In this document: positions 6,214 to 10,094 of the stretch, piece by piece
How the letters are laid out: each line of letters starts with the position of its first letter
Position numbering within the stretch: position 1 is the first letter of the stretch
Source: Rhodanobacteraceae bacterium UBA703
GTDB lineage: Bacteria; Pseudomonadota; Gammaproteobacteria; Xanthomonadales; Rhodanobacteraceae
Direction of reading: 5' to 3'
Assembly: GCA_002297645.1 (NCBI GenBank)
Contig: DBMH01000013.1
Coordinates: 1-10,094 of the forward strand
Length of the DNA stretch: 10,094 nucleotides
The notes under the pieces: generated by a model
Told to the model about the DNA's origin: nothing
What the model saw: only the letters and a program-made list of their open reading frames with translations
Database searches by the model: none
Program-made: the position numbers and the translations under genes

Positions 6214-7716
6214 ATGAAAGCATCGATCCTCGCCGCCCTGCTCGCCTGCGGCGGTCTCGCGGGCCTCGTTCCGCCGGGCGCCGTGCTGGCCGCCGGCGAT
6301 TCGGGCAAGGAGGCGTCCGCCGCCAAGGGCGACGAGTTCGCCGGGCTGCCGCCGTTCCCGGCCGACCGCACGGTACGCCAGTCGATCACGCTGGACGGCC
6401 GCAAGCTCGCCTACGACGCCACGGTCGGCTCGCTGCCGGTGCTCGACGAGAAAGGCAAGACCATCGCCGAGGTGATGACCGTCGCCTACACCATGCCCGG
6501 CAAGGATCGACCCGTCACTTTCGCGCTGAACGGCGGCCCCGGCGCGTCGTCGGTGTACCTCAACCTCGGCGCGCTCGGCCCCAAGCGCGTGCAGTTCGGC
6601 GCTGCCGGCGACAGCCCGTCGGCCCCCGCCGTCGCGCACGACAATCCCGGCACCTGGCTCGACCTCACCGATCTCGTCTTCATCGACCCGGTCGGCACCG
6701 GCTTCAGCCGCGCGCGCGTGCCCCAGGACGAAGCGAAGAAGCGCTTCTACTCGACCGATGCCGACATCGAGTACCTGTCGCGCATCGTGTACGACTGGCT
6801 GGTGAAGAACGACCGCCTGCTGTCGCGCAAGTACCTCGTCGGCGAGAGCTACGGCGGCTTCCGCGGCCCGCGCATGACGCACTACCTGCAGACGCGGCTC
6901 GGCGTGGCGATGAACGGCCTCGTGCTGGTCTCGCCGTACCTCGATCCCGGTGCCTCGAGCAACGGCGACCTCTCGCCGCTGCCTTGGATGCTGACCCTGC
7001 CGACGATCGCGGCCGCCAACCTCGAACGCCAGGGCAAGCTGACCGATGCGGCGATGGAGAAGGTCGTCGACTACACGCGCGGCGACTACGTCACCGACCT
7101 GCTCAGGGGCCGCAGCGACCCGCAGGCGCTCGACCGCATCGTCCGGCGCGTGACCGAACTGTCCGGCCTCGATCCCGCCTTCGTGCGCCGCTCCGGCGGC
7201 CGCCTCGAGACGCAGGCGTTCCTGCGCGAGGTGTTCCGCGAGGACGGCAAGCTCGGCAGCCGCTACGACGCCAACGTGACCGCGTGGGACCCGTTTCCGT
7301 TCGCTCCCGAGCAGCGCACGAACGACCCGATCCTCGACGGCATCATCGCGCCGACGACGACCGCGATGGTCGATTTCATCACGCGCACCGCCGGCTGGAA
7401 GTACGACGGCCGCTACAACGCGCTGAGCTACGAGGTGAACGGCCTGTGGGACCGCGGCGACCGCAAGGGCTCGGTGGAGCAACTGCGCCAGGCGGTCGCG
7501 GTCGACCCGAAGCTGCAGGTGCTGATCGTTCACGGCTGGGGCGACCTGTCCTGCCCGTTCATGGCGTCGCGGCTCATCGTGGACCAGATGCCGGTCATGG
7601 GCGATGCGAATCGCGTGCAGGTCCGGGAATACGCCGGAGGCCACATGTTCTACAGCCGCGGCGACAGCCAGGCCGCAATGAAGCGCGACGTCGCGCGCGT
7701 GTACGCGGCTCACTGA
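6214..7716 (+). CDS. Exported S10-family serine carboxypeptidase-like protein
   Basis: This 500-residue protein begins with a Sec-type signal peptide (one Lys, hydrophobic residues 4-19, probable cleavage after AVLA, about residue 26). The mature part shows S10 peptidase hallmarks in order: oxyanion-hole segment LNGGPGASS (105-113), FIDPVGTGFS (156-165), nucleophile elbow GESYGG with S212, Asp in HGWGDL (D444), and His in YAGGHMFY (H477). The triad is complete, so C-terminal peptide hydrolysis in the periplasm or outside the cell is likely, though bacterial members are little studied. Apart from one Cys in the signal peptide, C447 is the only cysteine, so the disulfides of eukaryotic carboxypeptidase Y are absent. 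Length is normal for the family. The open frame runs upstream to 5695, but the ATG at 6214 is chosen for its GAAAGG ribosome binding site 6 bases ahead and the signal peptide. The YaiI gene follows 31 bases later and may be co-transcribed. Confidence 0.93.
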   Translation: MKASILAALLACGGLAGLVPPGAVLAAGDSGKEASAAKGDEFAGLPPFPADRTVRQSITLDGRKLAYDATVGSLPVLDEKGKTIAEVMTVAYTMPGKDRPVTFALNGGPGASSVYLNLGALGPKRVQFGAAGDSPSAPAVAHDNPGTWLDLTDLVFIDPVGTGFSRARVPQDEAKKRFYSTDADIEYLSRIVYDWLVKNDRLLSRKYLVGESYGGFRGPRMTHYLQTRLGVAMNGLVLVSPYLDPGASSNGDLSPLPWMLTLPTIAAANLERQGKLTDAAMEKVVDYTRGDYVTDLLRGRSDPQALDRIVRRVTELSGLDPAFVRRSGGRLETQAFLREVFREDGKLGSRYDANVTAWDPFPFAPEQRTNDPILDGIIAPTTTAMVDFITRTAGWKYDGRYNALSYEVNGLWDRGDRKGSVEQLRQAVAVDPKLQVLIVHGWGDLSCPFMASRLIVDQMPVMGDANRVQVREYAGGHMFYSRGDSQAAMKRDVARVYAAH

Positions 7717-7747
7717 CGCGTGGTGCCGCGATGACGCCCGCTTGCCG

Positions 7748-8197
7748 ATGAAACTCTGGGTCGACGCCGACGCCTGCCCGAAGGTCGTCAAGGAAATCCT
7801 CTATCGTGCCGCCGAACGCGAGCGCGTGGAGTTGATCCTGGTCGCCAACCGCCCGCTGGCCGTGCCGCGCTCGCTCTTCATCCGCAGCCGCACGGTCGAG
7901 GCCGGTCTCGACGTCGCCGACAGGGCGATCCTCGGCTGGATCGAACCCGGCGACCTCGTCGTGACCGCCGACGTGCCGCTCGCCACCGAGGTGGTCGAAC
8001 GCGGCGCCACCGCCCTGCATCCGCGCGGCGAGCTCTACACCGCCGAGAACGTGCGCCAGCAGCTGTCGTTGCGCGATTTCATGACCGACCTGCGCGGCGC
8101 CGGCGTGCAGACCGGCGGGCCGCCGGCCTTCGACCAGCGCGACCGCCAGGCCTTCGCCAACCAGCTCGACCGGCTGCTGGCGCAACGCCGGCGCTGA
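7748..8197 (+). CDS. yaiI: YaiI/YqxD family (UPF0178, DUF188) protein
   Basis: This 149-residue soluble protein has the family's standard length (E. coli YaiI is about 150 residues). Family marks are the N-terminal strand with DADACP (6-11), ANRPL (33-37), VTADVPLA (72-79, D75), and the C-terminal TGGPPAFDQRDRQAF (122-136). The conserved acidic residues D6, D8, D55, D58 and D75 are arranged like those of PIN-like nuclease folds, but a nuclease role is only proposed and no substrate is known. The ATG at 7748 was preferred over a TTG two codons upstream because MKLWVDADACP matches the usual family start. No clear Shine-Dalgarno sequence precedes it, so translation may depend on coupling with the peptidase gene 31 bases upstream. 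A strong GC hairpin follows the stop within 6 bases. Confidence 0.93.
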   Translation: MKLWVDADACPKVVKEILYRAAERERVELILVANRPLAVPRSLFIRSRTVEAGLDVADRAILGWIEPGDLVVTADVPLATEVVERGATALHPRGELYTAENVRQQLSLRDFMTDLRGAGVQTGGPPAFDQRDRQAFANQLDRLLAQRRR

Positions 8198-8202
8198 ATC
8201 CT

Positions 8203-8222
8203 CCGCGCGCCGGAGCGCGCGG
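8203..8222 (+). terminator. GC-rich hairpin just after yaiI
   Basis: CCGCGCGC, loop CGGA, GCGCGCGG form a perfect 8-base-pair stem that starts 5 bases after the yaiI stop codon. The position fits a transcription terminator for the peptidase-yaiI unit. No T-run follows, so it would be an atypical intrinsic terminator, or an mRNA 3' end stabiliser. Confidence 0.5.
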
Positions 8223-8395
8223 TCGGCTGCGATGCCCCGGTGAAAACGGCGGTCCGTCGTCGCGCATGCGGGAGCACATCCCGTGCGTGACCTGCCCGTC
8301 GCCACGGCGCTGGTCGCCCACGGGGCGGGGGCGACACCACGAAGCTCCCGAAGGTCGTTCCGTGAAGCCTCGACACCCTCCAAGGCGGATTTCCC

Positions 8396-8441
8396 GCGAA
8401 GACGCGGAGACGCGAAAGGGCCTTCTCCGCGCTTTCGCGTC
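8396..8441. repeat. Tandem 8-base repeats forming an imperfect palindrome
   Basis: Three consecutive 8-base units, GCGAAGAC, GCGGAGAC and GCGAAAGG (8396-8419), are followed after 3 bases by a stretch (8423-8441) whose reverse complement again contains GCGAAAGC and GCGGAGAA. Bases 8401-8419 can pair with 8423-8441 in 16 of 19 positions when G-U pairs are allowed. From memory, similar GCGAAGACGCGGAGACGCG-type sequences recur between genes in many high-GC proteobacteria, so this is probably one copy of a dispersed intergenic repeat. Copy number cannot be judged from one window. Confidence 0.55.
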
Positions 8442-8508
8442 ATGGCCGGAAGCGCATGTTCGCGGTTTTTTCGCGCCCGCGTATCGCAACCGTTGAGACA
8501 GCCGGGCG

Positions 8509-8514
8509 CATACT
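8509..8514 (+). promoter_or_regulatory. Candidate -10 element for a leaderless radical SAM transcript
   Basis: CATACT (4 of 6 matches to TATAAT) ends 7 bases before the ATG at 8522, so the predicted transcript start falls at or next to the start codon. No Shine-Dalgarno sequence lies in CGCCCCG between them. A TTGAGA at 8493-8498 is only 10 bases upstream, too close to serve as the -35 of this box. The call is tentative. Confidence 0.3.
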
Positions 8515-8521
8515 CGCCCCG

Positions 8522-9628
8522 ATGAAGTCCGTACCGCCAACCGATGCCGACCGCCTCGACGCGCCGACGCGCATCAAGGGCCGCGGCGCCGCGTCGAACC
8601 CCGAAGGCCGTTTCGAGACGATCGGGAAGACGCGCGAGGACGACGGCTGGCATCGCGAAGCAGAGGCGGCGCCGCGACCGCCGACGCAGGTGACCGAGGA
8701 ACGCGCGCGCTCGATCATCAGCCGCAACGATTCGCCGGACATCCATTTCACGCAGTCGATCAATCCCTATCGAGGCTGCGAACACGGCTGCGTCTACTGC
8801 TATGCGCGTCCCTCGCACGCCTACCTGAACCTCTCGCCCGGCATCGATTTCGAAACCAAGCTGTTCGCCAAGACCAATGCGGCGGAACTCCTGCGCAAGG
8901 AACTGGCCAAGCCGGGCTACGTCTGCTCGCCGATCAACCTCGGCGCCAACACCGATCCGTACCAGCCGATCGAGCGGAGCCGCCGCATCACGCGCTCGGT
9001 ACTGGAAGTGCTGTCGGCGCACCGCCACCCGTGCACGATCATCACGAAGAATGCGCTGATCGAGCGCGACCTCGACCTGCTGGTGCCGATGGCGCAGGCG
9101 AAGCTCGTGCATGCGTTCGTGTCGGTGACCTCGCTCGACAACCGCCTCTCGAGCACGCTGGAGCCGCGCGCGAGCGCGCCGCATCGCCGTATCGAGGCCG
9201 TCGCGGCACTGAATGAAGCGGGCGTGCCCTGCGGCGTGATGGTGGCGCCGATCATTCCGATGGTCACCGACCGCTGGATCGAGCAGATCCTCGAACGTGC
9301 CGCCGGGGCGGGCGCGAAGCACGCCGGCTATACCGTGCTGCGCCTGCCGTACGAACTGAAGGACCTGTTCCGCGAATGGCTGGACCTGCACGTGCCGCAG
9401 CGCGCCGAGCACGTCATGAGCCTGATCCGCCAGATGCGCTCCGGTCGGGACAACGATCCGCGCTTCGGCTCGCGCATGCGCGGCGAAGGCGAGTTCGCCG
9501 AACTGATCCGCCAGCGCTTCCGACTCGCCTGCCGCCGGCACGGCATCAACACCACGCGCGAACTCGCGCTCGACGTCACGCGGTTCGCACCGCCGCGCGC
9601 CGTGTCGCCGCAGCGCGAACTGTTCTGA
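8522..9628 (+). CDS. PA0069/Rv2578c-family radical SAM protein
   Basis: This 368-residue protein has the radical SAM cluster motif GCEHGCVYCYARP, with C86, C90 and C93 as the three [4Fe-4S] ligands (CxxxCxxC). The N-terminal RGAASNPEGRFE (21-32) is typical of the PA0069-family, an SPL-like (spore photoproduct lyase-related) branch whose substrate is not established. Other supporting segments are INPYRGC ahead of the cluster, INLGANTDPYQPIE in the barrel, and FVSVTSLD and PIIPMVTD. The cluster strongly implies SAM cleavage to a 5'-deoxyadenosyl radical; the target is unknown. The open frame extends to 8456, but the extra 22 residues lie over the noncoding stretch. The ATG at 8522 was chosen because the family's N-terminal region follows at a normal distance. 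It has no Shine-Dalgarno sequence. The gene seems to stand alone between two noncoding gaps. Confidence 0.93.
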   Translation: MKSVPPTDADRLDAPTRIKGRGAASNPEGRFETIGKTREDDGWHREAEAAPRPPTQVTEERARSIISRNDSPDIHFTQSINPYRGCEHGCVYCYARPSHAYLNLSPGIDFETKLFAKTNAAELLRKELAKPGYVCSPINLGANTDPYQPIERSRRITRSVLEVLSAHRHPCTIITKNALIERDLDLLVPMAQAKLVHAFVSVTSLDNRLSSTLEPRASAPHRRIEAVAALNEAGVPCGVMVAPIIPMVTDRWIEQILERAAGAGAKHAGYTVLRLPYELKDLFREWLDLHVPQRAEHVMSLIRQMRSGRDNDPRFGSRMRGEGEFAELIRQRFRLACRRHGINTTRELALDVTRFAPPRAVSPQRELF

Positions 9629-9906
9629 GCGCCCTCCCCGCGCAGTTGCCGCCGCCGGCGAGGCAGGCCGACCGGAGCGCCATCCAGGCCAGGGGCGCCG
9701 GCCAGAGGAGGACGCATGCATCGTCTCCGGCGTCCCGCGCCGAAAGCCGGTTCCACCACGGACGGTCGCAGCATGGTGCGGACGCTTCGCGGATCGTCCG
9801 CATCGCGTCGGCGATGGCGTCAGCGTGTAGGATGGAAGCCTGCCCGTCCGACGCTCTCCGTCGGCAGGGACGTCATCCGCCACCCCTGCTTTCGGGTACC
9901 GAGCCC
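9629..9906. other. 278-base gap upstream of the TfoX-like gene
   Basis: I see no supported gene here. On the plus strand an ATG at 9716 is preceded by AGGAGG (9706-9711), and its frame stays open to the window end, but the product is Arg/Ser-rich, without a domain, and overlaps the TfoX-like gene in another frame. A TAGGAT hexamer at 9828-9833 is a possible -10 box, which would give the TfoX-like gene a leader of about 65 bases containing a hairpin. No convincing -35 box or terminator for the radical SAM gene is visible. Confidence 0.5.
9839..9868 (+). promoter_or_regulatory. Hairpin in the probable leader of the TfoX-like gene
   Basis: CCGACG and CGTCGG pair as a perfect 6-base stem with a 5-base loop (9848-9864). 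As an alternative, CCTGCC (9839-9844) pairs with GGCAGG (9863-9868), with GACG/CGTC stacked inside. The structure lies 38 bases before the ATG and shortly after a TAGGAT hexamer. E. coli sxy is known to be controlled by its leader RNA structure, but that concerns a different, full-length protein, so a similar role here is only a possibility. Confidence 0.3.
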
Positions 9907-10094
9907 ATGGCTACCGACCGGGATTTCGTCGACTACGTGGCCGAGCAGATCGGCCTCGGCGAGCGCCTGGCGTACAAGAAGATGTTCGGCGAGTACGCGC
10001 TGTACCTCGACGGCAAGGTCGTCGCCTTCGCCTGCGACAACAGCCTGTTCATCAAACCGTCGAAGGCTTCCGCCGAACTGGCCCCGGACCTGCG
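9907..10094 (+). CDS. TfoX/Sxy N-terminal domain protein (3' partial)
   Basis: Sixty-two residues are visible before the right edge cuts the gene. The sequence begins MATDRDFVDYVAEQ and continues with the TfoX N-terminal domain pattern: KKMFGEYALYLDGKVVAF (24-41), then DNSLFIKP (44-51), which correspond to the family's MFGxYGLY-x-DG and L-x-(L/F)K segments. Full TfoX/Sxy proteins regulate competence together with CRP, but many bacteria carry short single-domain relatives of unknown role; this is likely one of those, though the missing 3' end prevents a decision. The ribosome binding site is weak (GGGTA about 8 bases ahead). Confidence 0.85.
   Translation, partial: MATDRDFVDYVAEQIGLGERLAYKKMFGEYALYLDGKVVAFACDNSLFIKPSKASAELAPDL

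Larger units (their letters stand above)
8198..8521. other. Structured noncoding stretch between yaiI and the radical SAM gene
   Basis: These 324 bases contain no credible gene. The short frames across them encode Arg- and Pro-rich peptides with no domain, and resemble the spurious products often predicted over intergenic repeats. The stretch is rich in potential secondary structure. It has a perfect 8-base stem (8203-8222), an 11-position stem with one mismatch and a 5-base loop (8263-8289), a 7-base stem GTCGCCC/GGGCGAC (8313-8335), and a long imperfect stem (8401-8441) overlapping tandem 8-base repeats. A T6 run at 8466-8471 is flanked by CGCG on both sides. The end holds a candidate -10 box for the radical SAM gene. 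It may be an untranslated region with a terminator, a repeat element, or a small RNA; the sequence alone does not decide. Confidence 0.7.

Noticed and set aside
6163..7791. 542-codon minus-strand frame opposite the S10 peptidase.
   Set aside because: No domain or signal is visible, composition is skewed to Ala, Val, His and Arg, and it lies over a gene with a full catalytic triad.
4399..8395. Shared 12-mer GGCGGATTTCCC at 4399-4410 and 8384-8395.
   Set aside because: Flanking bases do not match, and a few identical 12-mers are expected by chance in 10 kb of biased sequence.
8266..8496. 76-codon plus-strand frame in the noncoding stretch.
   Set aside because: It has no ribosome binding site or domain, and most of it is encoded by the hairpins and 8-base repeats, so it looks like a product of the repeat.
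7595..9883. 762-codon minus-strand frame across yaiI, the noncoding stretch and the radical SAM gene.
   Set aside because: It covers two well-supported genes on the other strand and shows no family motif. GC-rich third positions alone explain its length.

Overview
The window is about 10 kb of very GC-rich DNA. It is densely packed with genes that have high-GC third positions, which explains the many long antisense shadow frames. Gene content suggests a free-living gammaproteobacterium of the Xanthomonadales/Lysobacter-Rhodanobacter type: several c-di-GMP proteins, a secreted S10 carboxypeptidase, a PA0069-type radical SAM protein, YaiI and a TfoX/Sxy-like protein. The lineage is an inference from composition and gene families, not from a marker gene. 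I see no rRNA, tRNA, CRISPR array, transposase or phage gene, and no clear sign of recent transfer.

Positions 2-4345 hold three signalling genes. A diguanylate cyclase (cut at the left edge) is followed 9 bases later by a membrane hybrid histidine kinase with a C-terminal receiver domain. Convergent to these is a GAF-GGDEF-EAL protein with both catalytic motif sets intact. Together they could make c-di-GMP, degrade it, and link it to a phosphorelay. That they act together is inferred from adjacency only.

Positions 4467-6004 hold two minus-strand genes: a small VOC/glyoxalase-fold protein, then a multi-pass di-iron hydroxylase of the sterol desaturase/fatty acid hydroxylase superfamily. The desaturase has no Shine-Dalgarno sequence but has a -10-like hexamer placed for a leaderless transcript. 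A 209-base divergent region (6005-6213) separates the VOC gene from the plus-strand genes and carries an inverted and a direct repeat.

Positions 6214-10094 are all plus strand. They encode an exported S10 serine carboxypeptidase-like enzyme with a complete Ser-Asp-His triad, a YaiI/YqxD (UPF0178) protein, a 324-base noncoding stretch rich in hairpins and carrying a short tandem/inverted repeat, a PA0069/Rv2578c-family radical SAM protein, a 278-base gap, and the start of a TfoX N-terminal-domain protein cut by the right edge.

I did not find a convincing new multi-gene system. The items most worth following up are the structured repeat region at 8198-8521, the apparent leaderless starts, and the clustered c-di-GMP/hybrid kinase genes.
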